Positions 32,301-34,039 of a stretch of DNA of 64,000 nt are shown here, one piece after another. The translations under genes were made by a program, and so were the position numbers. The stretch's first letter is position 1, and the number at the start of each line of letters is the position of its first letter. The stretch is from contig OZ026607.1 of NCBI GenBank assembly GCA_964020085.1, positions 14,041,141 through 14,105,140 on the forward strand. Reading direction: 5' to 3'. The notes under the pieces are model-generated. The model did not search any database. It was given only the letters and a program-made list of their open reading frames with translations, and was not told the DNA's origin. Source of the stretch: Micromussa lordhowensis (lineage: Eukaryota > Cnidaria > Anthozoa > Scleractinia > Lobophylliidae).

Positions 32301-34039
32301 TTCGGAAAGTGTGTGACTGCAAATTATAAATACATCTTGAATTGCAGTGTGATGCATTTAACACGAGTTATAATTGAATCTGCTCATGAAATAATTGATG
32401 TCACTTTGAAATGTAAATGGTAACAAGCTGTTGGCTTCTATGTGAACTATCTATTCATAGGCTCAGACTACAGGAGGAAAGGGAACTGAAGAGGCAGCAG
32501 GATCTGGACTATGAAGAGTCACTTTTGAACGACAGAGAGAAGGTGTGAAAAACTATAAGCATTTAATTGGCAATCAATTTTATAAAAATAACCAACTGTA
32601 AAATAATTTACTAATTATAACAAGCGATATTATAGCATGTCTAATTAGTTCTATTTTTGCTTCAGGCAAAGAGGCAGAGGAATACAAAAGTCTGTCAAAC
32701 AGATGGCGAACAAACCCCCGAGGTTCTTTAATTGACAGTCATAATGAAACAGATATGTGCGCTATTCATTTGTTACGCTTTGCTTTATTACAGGGCTGTA
32801 ATGGATGTACCTCTATCGTAGCTATAAAACACCCTAGAAAACATGGCTGTTGGCTTATTCCGTAGCATGAAAAGCACTTTGATGGCATGATTGTCCAGCA
32901 TACTTGACCTTCATTTATTTCTTAATAAATCATACAAGAAAAATTCAGATCAGACAATGAACCCATGGGCGATACTAATGGTATGTGAATTTTTGTTCCA
33001 GGCACATCCAGAACCAGATGCCATAACGGAACCACCAGCAAAGAGACTGAGATCTGAAGAAGTGAATCGTGTCCTTATCATTTTGCCAGACGGAGGAAGG
33101 CACCAGTTGGATATATCACGGGAAAGAACACTAAAGGTGGGTAACCCAGATGTGTAAACAAGACCACAGAATGTGTTGTTTCTAGTGTACCTTGAGTCAG
33201 TTGGTTTGTTGAACCATGTTGGTTGTCCATTCAATAATGGCAAGTTTTTTATGTTGCAACTAATTTTTCCCTCGCCCCGAGGCTCCCCAGTTTATTATAG
33301 ATCACCACTGGGTCAGTTGTATGCCGTTAAAAAAATAATTAAGGGGTTCAATTTAAGATGCTATCCTCAGTTAAGATGCATGTATGCAATGTTTCCTGAA
33401 AAATAGGCTTTGCATTTGAACAAAACTGTATCACGTGGCATCAAAATCTAATCTTGCAATTCAATTCAGTTTTCTTGAATCACACTTCCACCAGAGACAT
33501 CTGAAACGATGAGCCACTTTAATGCAATACATTGCAGTCACTATATAGATCCAACAACCATGCATTGATTTGGTATATTAATGTAGGGATAGTCAGAGAC
33601 TCGCCTAGATCCTCATTTCAACATCTGAGAAAGAAGCTGATCGGAGAACAAATTATATCCTGTCAGATGCAGTGATTACTCTATCAAAAAATAAACAACT
33701 GCAACAGCATTTTGAAAATCTCTGTTGTGAATGAATAAAGGAAAAAGCAACTTGACATCACTGTACAGGAGATGTCTCTCTCAGGTGTTGGTGACTCCTG
33801 AACATGGCTGATATTCAAGCTATCTTCTTTTGGGAAGACCAAAAGAATAATTCCAGGGGTCTGGTGGGCATAGTCAATAATTCAAATAATGTTATTGTTG
33901 TATTCTGAAACGATTTAGTTATACCACTGCACTTCTAAGTGTCCTTATTTCATCTGCTTGTATTTTAAATTCAACACAGGAGTTGTACCAACAAGTCAGA
34001 AATGAGCTACCAGACATGTTCCTGACCATGACACCATGA
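5126..34039 (+). CDS. Host UAS-UBX domain gene (FAF/UBXN-like), multi-exon, interrupted
   Basis: Exons inferred from GT/AG borders and matching codon phases: 5126-5156, 5322-5372, 5919-7219 plus 25156-25790 (split by the Polinton), 26255-26302, 27158-27214, 27370-27455, 27659-27745, 27887-27978, 31328-31420, 32167-32242, 32461-32542, 32666-32722, 33002-33136 and 33980-34039 (stop TGA). The C-terminal half has the order UAS thioredoxin-like domain, charged coiled coil (ERELKRQQDLDYEESLLNDR), then a UBX-like domain. That is the architecture of FAF1, FAF2 and UBXN7, adaptors that bring ubiquitylated clients to p97/VCP. The N-terminal part is Ser/Thr-rich repeat. Known: family roles in p97 recruitment. 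Inferred: that this gene shares them. There is one unresolved phase mismatch, at the 27455/27659 junction. Confidence 0.75.
6060..7219 (+). repeat. 99-bp coding tandem repeat array
   Basis: The GTCAGGGATTGTG landmark recurs exactly 99 bp apart at 6362, 6461, 6560 and 6659, and continues to 7219. Two unit types alternate (HNSVES and NRVRSP versions), giving a 198-bp higher-order period in the middle of the array. A few diverged units continue after the Polinton at 25150-25330. GC content is much higher than in the Polinton. Confidence 0.9.
7214..7219. repeat. Polinton target site duplication, left (CACTGT)
   Basis: CACTGT immediately precedes the left inverted repeat and is identical to 25150-25155. 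Six-bp duplications are the Polinton norm. Confidence 0.95.
7220..7560 (+). repeat. Polinton left terminal inverted repeat
   Basis: The first ~215 bp match the reverse complement of the right end, apart from one extra unit (ATGTGTAAG). Beyond that, both arms keep the same vocabulary with rearranged units. The arm is built from a degenerate 9-bp unit (ATGCGTAAG, ATGCGTTGT, TAGCGTGGT, TAGTGTAAG). It also contains GATATAGTAAAAATTAGATAT and, near 7526-7552, the inverted form. Confidence 0.93.
7554..7829 (-). CDS. Small basic protein at the left end of the Polinton
   Basis: A 91-residue ORF, lysine/arginine-rich with an acidic C-terminus (EIDFELEIEPE). It is the last gene of the leftward block and its stop lies in the inner edge of the TIR. 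The start ATG follows AGATTAG. No family is recognised. The charge pattern would suit a nucleic-acid-binding or small regulatory protein, but that is a guess. Confidence 0.45.
   Translation of the reverse strand: MSLKIIEQCQKACVAQKIDNKKTRRALERGNILLVNEVMNDYNSKNTPKNRRNERFKIRDRLIKKLLERKTNKKFQSEIDFELEIEPEMLN
7848..8000 (-). CDS. Small acidic protein
   Basis: A 50-codon ORF starting ATG at 8000 just after GTTAT. It encodes an extremely Asp/Ser/Glu-rich middle (SDTSDSDYDHNSDEE) followed by a lysine-rich tail. It sits 10 bp downstream of the polymerase stop and 18 bp upstream of the next ORF, in the same orientation. The overlapping ORF at 7877-8065 is hydrophobic and probably a shadow. No family is recognised and the composition could be chance. 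Confidence 0.4.
   Translation of the reverse strand: MPIPNYKKFLSEDPLADSDTSDSDYDHNSDEESTSSEEEEIKKNNLKEKN
8010..11953 (-). pseudogene. Protein-primed family B DNA polymerase, broken
   Basis: Three open segments make one pPolB: 11953-10346, 10418-10032 and 10034-8010. The N-terminus has a C2H2-like finger (WYCDLC...HLKTDFH). Then come ExoI (YTDFEAI, near 10450), a Cys/His cluster like the HNH/zinc insert of Polinton polymerases (CHIC...RDHCH...CN, about 10060-10150), ExoII (FHNLKGYD, near 10000), ExoIII (YLKTD, near 9560), motif A (YLDANNLYG, 9263), motif B (KLMNNSVFG, near 8770) and motif C (TDTDS, near 8490). All catalytic motifs are retained, but the frame shifts once at 10346-10418 and an in-frame TAA lies at 10032-10034, just before ExoII. 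The family replicates linear DNA using a terminal-protein primer. The lesions may be true decay or assembly errors. Confidence 0.93.
12015..12221 (-). CDS. Stand-alone zinc-finger protein, paralogue of the polymerase N-terminus
   Basis: A 68-residue ORF. Residues 26-55 form a C2H2-type finger: AWYCDVCGNGKN, then GKYMHLKTKKHNRN. This closely parallels the finger at the start of the polymerase ORF (SYWYCDLCKKKY, GKYQHLKTDFHKRN). It lies between the polymerase and integrase genes, same strand, with TATATAC directly before the ATG. A nucleic-acid-binding role is likely from the finger. Its origin as a duplicated polymerase finger is inferred. Confidence 0.6.
   Translation of the reverse strand: MEKTTEEQLKREKRFKYINEKLKSYAWYCDVCGNGKNYTYRGKYMHLKTKKHNRNLHNNVVTGTLIDL
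12258..13190 (-). CDS. Polinton integrase (retroviral-type) with chromodomain, N-terminally truncated
   Basis: The open frame runs from about 13190 to the stop at 12258 with no in-frame ATG at its head. Counting from the GTG at 13175, the catalytic triad is D31 (CSDLVD), D89 (LWVDKGKEY) and E123 (VCERWNRT). An integrase C-terminal beta domain follows, then a chromodomain at residues 269-303 (RIEKIIRKR, ALVKWKGYP, SWVPLKDL). The family joins element ends to target DNA, and the chromodomain would bind modified histones. The N-terminal HHCC zinc-binding domain is missing. An upstream TAA near 13210 and a perfect hairpin at 13201-13275 sit exactly where it should be. Confidence 0.88.
   Translation of the reverse strand, partial: LDTWEVLANELHKPIKRNFTKRRVIAHNVDDIWCSDLVDMQKLSKWNRGYKYLLMVLDLFSKYGWIVPLKTKTGLEVTKAFESIKNKPKMLWVDKGKEYYNKNVLDLLAKDKITIYSTENEEKSSVCERWNRTIKDKMYKIFTMQNNTVYVDILPKILASYNNSRHRSIGMTPSQARKPENYGKVYFNLYGDLANRNKNNDKPAFVIGDRVRISKYKRVTFDKGYTPNWTEEVFIIDGIQFTNPITYKIKDLNGEQIKGTFYREELQKTDQEVYRIEKIIRKRGDKALVKWKGYPDEFNSWVPLKDLKNL
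13201..13275. repeat. Perfect long hairpin between integrase and PLA2 genes
   Basis: Arms of about 39 bp are perfectly complementary around a 2-nt centre near 13231. Each arm contains ACACCTAAACCAAGTTTTTG and ends in a homopolymer of ten or more A or T. It overlaps the 3' end of the phospholipase-like ORF and abuts the truncated integrase head. It may be a transcript-end hairpin or the scar of a foldback deletion. Confidence 0.85.
13240..14007 (-). CDS. DUF5679-like zinc ribbon + phospholipase A2-like protein
   Basis: A 255-residue ORF. Residues 3-45 match the DUF5679 pattern (YCVRQRKRTEC, KNGRNAM, CICAECGITKFRF). The second Cys of the usual YCxxC is replaced and a Cys appears at position 14. 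Residues 147-196 resemble the phospholipase A2 domain of parvovirus VP1 type: LPGHKYTGPYNDLE (calcium loop) and AMQHDVDYSVC with the His189-Asp190 dyad. In viruses this domain helps particles leave endosomes; that role here is inferred. MQGS-G at 51-55 fits the adenovirus protease consensus. The last ~20 residues are hydrophobic and encoded by hairpin DNA, so the natural C-terminus is probably lost. The ATG is preceded by AATAT. Confidence 0.75.
   Translation of the reverse strand: MLSYCVRQRKRTECVPNSETFVITKNGRNAMRCICAECGITKFRFISKGEMQGSGFDELIVHGLAAGAKGLYNLGKIGASKAIKSDYVKDRVKGIGKRYLNRAIDSLADDISKKISGKSGAGRTGKGVDIHKAIGKLPKPKAGWTLPGHKYTGPYNDLENQVKWDRNTGQIYEIYDKPTGKTDAIAMQHDVDYSVCADKGVNVKSCKNVADKKMVRALDAIPWNERQWGHWLARNTILIVFLFFFLHLNQVFALY
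13272..13311 (-). terminator. Hairpin plus T-run, terminator-like
   Basis: On the minus strand a perfect inverted repeat with 12-bp arms (AGAAACACTATT and its complement, 13286-13311) is followed directly by about 14 T residues. This is the shape of an intrinsic terminator, or of a hairpin-directed 3' end as known in some large DNA viruses. It falls in the last codons of the PLA2-like ORF. Confidence 0.5.
14074..14295 (-). pseudogene. Second DUF5679-like zinc ribbon, no ATG
   Basis: Open frame of about 73 codons paralogous to residues 3-45 of the adjacent PLA2 protein. It shares YCVKQRKQTECVPGSE and MKCKCAECGITKTKF, then has a short basic tail and a stop. The codon where the start should be is ATA (14293-14295), with a stop immediately upstream. 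It is either a tandem duplicate that lost its start or uses a non-AUG start. It lacks any PLA2 part. Confidence 0.6.
14338..14526 (+). CDS. Small basic helical protein
   Basis: A 62-residue ORF on the plus strand inside the leftward block, preceded by TATATTATA directly before ATG like the other element genes. The sequence is strongly charged and likely helical (VEKEIRRIEAMYKHYK; KKDFKKMRSL). It converges with the protease gene, with only 20 bp between stops. No family is recognised. Confidence 0.5.
   Translation: MEQIDVEKEIRRIEAMYKHYKLLYRKIAFLCFSGETKRVRNLRNSLKKDFKKMRSLQSNSLM
14520..14545 (+). repeat. 26-bp dispersed repeat, copy 1
   Basis: An exact 26-bp match (core GTAAATATAATTTACTAATG) to 19192-19217, in the same orientation. 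Here it lies between the convergent ends of the 62-aa gene and the protease. The second copy sits at the start of the minor capsid gene. Confidence 0.8.
14547..15038 (-). CDS. Adenovirus-type maturation cysteine protease
   Basis: 163 residues from the ATG at 15038; the longer frame from 15080 would overlap more of the upstream gene. It has the adenain layout: His69 in GSHWVTTY, Asp84 in INYFDSFG, Gln in IQNLY near 111-113 and Cys120 in TTTCGYFCLYFL. In adenovirus and Polintons this enzyme cleaves capsid and core precursors during virion maturation. It overlaps the 3' end of the pX-like gene by about 30 bp, implying coupled expression. Intact. Likely substrates are the neighbouring proteins carrying (M/I/L)xGx-G or (M/I/L)xGG-x motifs. 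Confidence 0.92.
   Translation of the reverse strand: MGQGKKKRELKKPKFHKDIPMSNFDLLDWCKYLKIPIENVLSRDQTVPHQHKLALFIYNLEPHYMSGSHWVTTYVRNGTINYFDSFGMPPFQELVNHAKEKNLTLLHKNKQIQNLYTTTCGYFCLYFLNEMHKGVDYFDLLQVFSFDTKENEKFIENYFGNLH
15008..15715 (-). CDS. Hydrophobic/glycine-rich structural protein (Polinton PX / adenovirus pX-pVI-like)
   Basis: 235 residues. The N-terminal ~75 residues are polar; a hydrophobic Ala/Gly/Leu segment spans about 80-112, with a second at about 173-190. The C-terminus is Gly-rich and basic. Candidate protease sites are I-S-G-G|Q at 120-124 and I-K-G-R|G at 195-199, both fitting the adenovirus consensus, plus QTGSG (76-80) and QVGSG (169-173). It lies directly upstream of the protease and is read before it. 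The probable role is a membrane-active or internal virion protein released on maturation; this is inferred. ATATATA abuts the ATG. Confidence 0.65.
   Translation of the reverse strand: MTELHQISVTLSQGQKGKLSMAYRHREEISLRLSKNALSGSDVLMVPMNTVKRLAKAKTANKGMVITISKNNIRRQTGSGIFSAVMPLLKNVAPTIGKTLGLSALAGLASEGASQIVKKISGGQMFQVPNKNLYMLAQMGDLLTKGQIGDLARAHKLGEDLLFKITQKQVGSGIGTLLASIGIPMIIDALKGGSIKGRGGVRIGQSDGGGGPCIGMPMAPPPFIGTWGRGKKKGN
15774..16612 (-). pseudogene. SSB-like/conserved viral protein, C-terminal frameshift
   Basis: ORF 16612-15812 encodes 266 residues: an N-terminal tetrapeptide array of about eight NESE units, then a globular region (YKGKTLFVKYEGYTPFGLN; SMQINCD). The general look is that of a large-DNA-virus protein that may bind single-stranded DNA, but the match is weak. 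At about 15821 the frame ends TTT ACT TAG. In the neighbouring frame an acidic tail of about 15 codons (Asp/Glu-rich) continues to a TAA at 15774-15776, so a one-base loss in a T-run probably truncated it. Acidic C-termini are typical of SSBs. ATATAT abuts the ATG. Confidence 0.5.
16488..16592. repeat. 12-bp microsatellite within the SSB-like gene
   Basis: About eight tandem copies of TTTTCACTTTCG on the plus strand, read on the minus strand as NESE tetrapeptides. The unit is a multiple of three, so copy-number changes keep the frame. Confidence 0.95.
16692..17933 (-). CDS. Major capsid protein (double jelly-roll)
   Basis: 413 residues, intact. It starts MAFRSPEYVQRNELVQF and has features of Polinton MCPs: an N-terminal strand with FEVRFRLDLK, the motif LIKHMVIKSAGKIVYDTDNL in the first jelly roll, a hydrophobic LRLVIDRFYLWVPRLEPK bridge near residue 210, and a second jelly roll ending in FRVHAIVLYEEDVVLDKVG. 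Trimers of this fold form pseudo-hexameric capsomers in Polintons and adenovirus-lineage viruses. It is followed on the minus strand by the SSB-like gene and preceded by the core protein. ATATATA abuts the ATG. Confidence 0.85.
   Translation of the reverse strand: MAFRSPEYVQRNELVQFRLQDAIRAPANTQEQEKKGYKFHVTDRGIMLDWFNAFFEVRFRLDLKANGGDNADARTTIINGSHSLIKHMVIKSAGKIVYDTDNLHLVTFAKNLLEYSDDFGRSTAKNSLWYLDTDATSDDTNTGLESRRLLTANRAHVNTSIPLNRYSFFEELEGRMLPPMDLQFEIELTPDAEVLYGAVDTLRLVIDRFYLWVPRLEPKDALMTKFISEYQKPSKWKYLKEMYQTSDTTRNSGDFRISASIDKVQHVFLYFQRLKTNDMTANPYIFDTFKLNAANANSHLATCRLEYGNGVFYPELEYDTESKTRIYYDLMNYSWEKNDYNTGTQLNIANFSSLYPMLYFDLTYQSEQVSRDPKQLNIRFRLSQAAAADFRVHAIVLYEEDVVLDKVGVLVIV
17957..18011. repeat. 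Tandem duplication at the core-protein stop
   Basis: TTTATTTAAGAGCGTGCTATTA occurs twice in tandem with one-base differences at the join, duplicating the last codons and stop of the core-protein gene just downstream of it. A short replication-slippage duplication. Confidence 0.85.
17990..18349 (-). CDS. Basic core-like protein
   Basis: 119 residues, about a quarter Lys/Arg. It starts MKSREFKKIYHPRTGRYVYKH, has an amphipathic middle (MKPLKKVASAITGQVLKPFAKK; AGEKVGKTAADKVIEKSG) and a basic C-terminal half. Composition and position between MCP and minor capsid protein fit a DNA-condensing virion core protein like those of Polintons and adenovirus (pVII/pX type). The function is inferred from composition. 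TATATAT abuts the ATG. Confidence 0.6.
   Translation of the reverse strand: MKSREFKKIYHPRTGRYVYKHRGNGIIVDNLMKPLKKVASAITGQVLKPFAKKAIQAGVSHAGEKVGKTAADKVIEKSGELIRKRLKSEKTTKTASKKARTPLRQDEVNTLINNLIARS
18380..18420 (-). other. GC-rich imperfect repeat in an intergenic gap
   Basis: A short GC-rich island in otherwise AT-rich DNA just downstream of the minor capsid stop. It holds two imperfect copies of ACCGAACGCAGTGAGG / ACCGACCGTAGGGAGG. It could form structure in a 3' UTR. Its purpose is unknown. Confidence 0.6.
18420..19186 (-). pseudogene. Minor capsid (penton, single jelly-roll) protein, frameshifted
   Basis: Frame 1 (19186 to about 18965) starts MEREISLSSFAVKDEPGNRPGD and reads through an FTTRFSRTL-type strand and VWYIGFNKI. 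Frame 2, open from about 18962 to the stop at 18420, carries the rest, including FRVIVTLDTKYQL, LIGFDNVIL and RRVIFNTIN. A single indel near GGGAAAACA joins them. The combined length of about 255 residues, position and beta-rich pattern match Polinton minor capsid proteins, which form pentameric vertices. GATAT abuts the ATG. The indel may be real or an assembly artefact. Confidence 0.75.
19192..19217 (+). repeat. 26-bp dispersed repeat, copy 2
   Basis: Identical to 14520-14545. Here it lies between the minor capsid start and the stop of the PPxY gene. It may be a shared 3'-end or regulatory element. Confidence 0.8.
19228..20259 (-). CDS. PPxY late-domain protein (Polinton PY type)
   Basis: 343 residues, intact. 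A basic N-terminal helix leads into an acidic, proline-rich middle with two PPxY motifs: PPKY at 114-117 and PPEY at 134-137. A DDDDEDLD run lies near 152-159, then a charged helical region and a folded C-terminus after GLRTGRGVYF (276-284). PPxY motifs recruit Nedd4-family WW-domain ubiquitin ligases; adenovirus pVI and many enveloped viruses use such motifs in trafficking or budding. That use here is inferred. LRTGRG resembles the GxG processing sites in neighbouring proteins. First gene of the leftward block, with TTAATAT abutting the ATG. Confidence 0.75.
   Translation of the reverse strand: MSLSNWKQLAQKRTETGRMKNQLYDEITEAKIKSKTSDARITKSFRLDEIIEGLRAQKPKNRPQIRIRPAGKAEEEIDYAPEVDPYEDMDVEGLLDLEDYVAPQAEKQIPEGPPPKYEMDPSFWNLEEGDESLPPEYSFVEKEPLAIEPPPDDDDEDLDRGDINRILDSANLPKYDDIEMRLSQPEMTPLKRSIYLESNIKKANSEISSITSKFKTNSTNRLKQAIKKGLPKDEIEKLEREKDMAHKFADTRLIPIQEYRDYLKVQKKKSTKGSGLRTGRGVYFYNDAKELLKKLTLIIGEMEAGNTSVKMRNMGQTILDTLLRTKSINKSQYQKLVKKYFGV
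20260..20378. promoter_or_regulatory. Divergent promoter region with palindrome
   Basis: The only head-to-head junction in the element, separating the leftward structural block from the rightward ATPase/fibre block. It contains a perfect palindrome, TATGTCACATA then T then TATGTGACATA (20296-20318), in very AT-rich DNA. Part of it, TGTGACATATTA, recurs at 15765-15776. Probably a shared regulatory site. Confidence 0.55.
20379..21014 (+). CDS. DNA-packaging ATPase (A32/FtsK-HerA-like)
   Basis: 211 residues, intact. Walker A is GPSGCGKT at 34-41. Walker B is IVIFDDY at 108-114. A sensor-like stretch VIYLSQSYY lies at 137-145, followed by the conserved C-terminal DSPSNAE. This is the Polinton form of the poxvirus A32-like ATPase that pumps DNA into preformed capsids. 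It heads the rightward block and TATATAG abuts the ATG. The next ORF starts right after its stop. Confidence 0.92.
   Translation: MKIPNYDSASKSDSNFKRLLPYMPSDTFRMLICGPSGCGKTNVLMHMLYNLLYYDKIYLFSKNLEQPKYRQLLEKFRPISEEVGYDVIEESNGDVVPLQSLDDDNQKIVIFDDYVCERNQKPLIEYFIGGRHKNCSVIYLSQSYYLTPKDIRLNCSHFCIFDSPSNAETARMCREVNVPKKRFESATSEPYSFAYIDKTKKTMRKNFNENI
21015..21338 (+). CDS. Coiled-coil protein of unknown function
   Basis: 107 residues, beginning immediately after the ATPase stop (TATATAG then ATG). Highly charged, with a likely coiled coil over residues 1-45 (EEKVMNDVLREEREMKLEMN) and a Glu-rich C-terminus (DKEEEEEEYNL). Probably co-transcribed with the ATPase. No family recognised. Confidence 0.55.
   Translation: MDKIKSEEKVMNDVLREEREMKLEMNNITKKRRIIAKRLTKEIYKEFNIINFSLDNIIQKTKCLKKFETKYNTSIPEKIILLIKNLKMIDSDYLRDKEEEEEEYNLI
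21355..23138 (+). pseudogene. Tail-fibre-like protein 1 with collagen-like triplets, multiply frameshifted
   Basis: Starts MGYSNGQLETSSATGKGEKG. It has a short Gly-X-Y run (GEKGDPGLPG), then phage tail-fibre style units: DPIDKNDAATKEYVDN, GSIAMTGHLNMNNHKISDL, and again STDKKDAVNKEYVDD and GSQNMTGNLSMNGNRIFSL. The reading frame changes at about 21745, 21950, 22495 and 22915, several beside T- or G-runs, so the ~590-codon gene is broken into five pieces. Such units form trimeric beta-rich shafts in phage fibres; an attachment role is inferred. It lies downstream of the ATPase with TATAT before the ATG, and is followed by a second gene with the same start. Confidence 0.75.
23158..23927 (+). pseudogene. 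Tail-fibre-like protein 2, single frameshift
   Basis: Starts MGHSNGQHDKPSRR, clearly paralogous to fibre 1, then FDLQNKRITNISAPMDDHDATTKKF (the fibre unit). A frameshift at about 23345-23350, next to AAAAAGGGG, puts the remaining ~190 codons in another frame, open to the stop at 23927. Its C-terminus is a compact beta-rich domain (SLQWSFGNGS; YGWPSPVDGK; IKAGDRINFRS; VNLLIEIDI) that looks like a fibre head domain. It lacks the collagen-like triplets. ATATAT abuts the ATG. The role as a receptor-binding knob is inferred from layout only. Confidence 0.72.
23933..24160. promoter_or_regulatory. Enhancer-like tandem repeat: octamer, AP-1-like, kappaB-like and palindromic sites
   Basis: Four copies of the palindrome GAAACGCGTTTC (23949, 24014, 24082, 24149) lie 65-68 bp apart in a tandem repeat. 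Three are preceded directly by GGGGATTCCC (24003, 24071, 24138), which matches the kappaB consensus GGGRNNYYCC. TGACTCA (AP-1 consensus) occurs at 23989 and 24123, with a degenerate TGACATA between. A perfect octamer ATGCAAAT at 23933-23940 precedes the array. It lies between fibre 2 and the membrane-protein gene. Alternatives: a replication origin or packaging signal. Confidence 0.6.
24178..24222. repeat. TIR-like units inside the element
   Basis: Two tandem copies of a 19-bp unit (CTCACGCATCTTACGTTAA type) use the same CGCATCTTACG vocabulary as the terminal inverted repeats. They are followed by the small palindrome TCAGGCTTGCCTGA. Confidence 0.7.
24267..24749 (+). pseudogene. Membrane protein with in-frame TGA
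   Basis: ORF 24267-24647 encodes 126 residues: a basic, aromatic N-terminal half (YHRKCWAFKRAYKRYKLFKF), a hydrophobic segment at about 50-85 rich in Gly/Ala/Ile that probably makes one or two membrane helices, then a polar tail. The TGA at 24645-24647 is followed in the same frame by 33 more open codons to a TAG at 24747-24749, suggesting a premature stop. Last gene before the right TIR, with AATATA abutting the ATG. No family recognised. Confidence 0.5.
24820..25149 (-). repeat. Polinton right terminal inverted repeat
   Basis: Reverse complement of the left end, near-identical for the outer ~215 bp and built of the same 9-bp units, with two copies of ATATCTAATTTTTACTATAT and a third at 24819-24838. 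Ends CTACACTACT, followed by the target duplication. Confidence 0.93.
25150..25155. repeat. Polinton target site duplication, right (CACTGT)
   Basis: Second copy of CACTGT, in the same codon register as the left copy (C|ACT|GT). Confidence 0.95.
25156..25790 (+). pseudogene. Repeat exon of the host gene, right half
   Basis: Resumes the Ser/Thr-rich reading frame after the Polinton, first with two diverged repeat units and then a unique region with Thr runs (TTTATTRTTTTTT near 25540). An in-frame TAA at 25694-25696 interrupts it. The same frame continues open to CAACAAG before GTAAAC at 25790, leaving in phase 1, which fits the next exon. Whether the TAA is decay or an assembly error cannot be told. 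Confidence 0.65.
26255..27455 (+). CDS. UAS-UBX gene, three linker exons
   Basis: 26255-26302 (after TGATCACAG, ends ACAG|GTGACT, phase 1-1), 27158-27214 (after TTTTTAG, ends ACTG|GTAAGG, phase 1-1) and 27370-27455 (after TTTTGCAG, ends GTG|GTGAGT). The encoded peptide is polar with an ELPDPSVLLELLPHT segment. It is a linker before the UAS domain, with no known motif. The last exon leaves in phase 0 while the next accepted exon needs phase 2, so one border or base here is wrong or mutated. Confidence 0.55.
26800..27060 (+). other. GC-rich intronic segment, possible dispersed repeat
   Basis: An 88-codon ORF rich in Pro/Gly (LPNPQPGGQVGSLF; LPGAQDSSQHSSRGHWN) lies in an intron. Composition and lack of domains suggest a short interspersed repeat of coral type rather than a gene. 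This needs a genome-wide copy count. Confidence 0.3.
27659..27978 (+). CDS. UAS-UBX gene, start of the UAS domain
   Basis: 27659-27745 (phase 2-2 if read SWKWLELEGEHC) and 27887-27978, which reads MSFENREIVELVNKHFLFW and then VQSSGG. The latter matches the FAF/UBXN UAS pattern, where a helix 'xxxVxxLINxxFxFW' ends strand beta-3 of the thioredoxin-like fold. It leaves in phase 1. Its donor GTAAGCC lies only 17 bp before the foldback element. Confidence 0.6.
28289..28370 (+). repeat. tRNA-like (SINE-type) module in the left foldback arm
   Basis: TTAGCTCAAGTGG fits the RNA polymerase III A box and GGTTCAATTCG, 52 bp later, fits most of the B box. A reverse-complement copy lies at 30229-30313. 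The cloverleaf is not convincing, so this is a tRNA-derived relic, not a functional tRNA. Confidence 0.5.
30229..30313 (-). repeat. tRNA-like module in the right foldback arm
   Basis: Mirror copy of the module at 28289-28370, with the same A-box and B-box-like strings on the minus strand. Confidence 0.45.
31328..31420 (+). CDS. UAS-UBX gene, UAS domain exon
   Basis: After GGTTTCAG, ends TCAG|GTAATT, phase 1-1. It encodes ALAALKDESNTGTMAVVCSV then WDRETVLLQM. In FAF2-type UAS domains the same place holds a helix followed by the buried strand and a 'lkDrr...vv..leG' turn. The match is by pattern. Confidence 0.7.
31464..32046. mobile_element. Foldback MITE, about 583 bp
   Basis: Begins GTGCACCTAACCCCCAA and ends with the complement TTGGGGTTAGGTGCAC. 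Arms of about 120 bp share AACTTTGCAACATTC and TTGGCAGAAAG. Intronic. No coding capacity. Confidence 0.8.
32167..32722 (+). CDS. UAS-UBX gene, coiled-coil exons
   Basis: 32167-32242 (phase 1-2), 32461-32542 (phase 2-0) and 32666-32722 (phase 0-0). The first gives PPTVTELKRALEETLKTFQ, the helix that ends the UAS domain. The second gives LRLQEERELKRQQDLDYEES then LLNDREK, very close to the 'REEReLr.qQDeAYeaSLraDreK' signature of FAF1/FAF2. The third is basic and polar. Its donor (GAG|GTTCTT) is weak. Confidence 0.8.
33002..34039 (+). CDS. UAS-UBX gene, UBX-like C-terminus
   Basis: 33002-33136 (after GTTCCAG, ends AAAG|GTGGGT, phase 0-0) and 33980-34039 (after CAACACAG, stop TGA). Residues run AHPEPDAITEPPAKRLRSEE, then a UBX-like start VLIILPDGGRHQLDISRERT and LKELYQQVRNEL. 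The protein stops soon after, before the usual FPR loop that contacts p97, so the UBX fold is shortened or diverged. KRLR may act as a nuclear signal (guess). Confidence 0.7.
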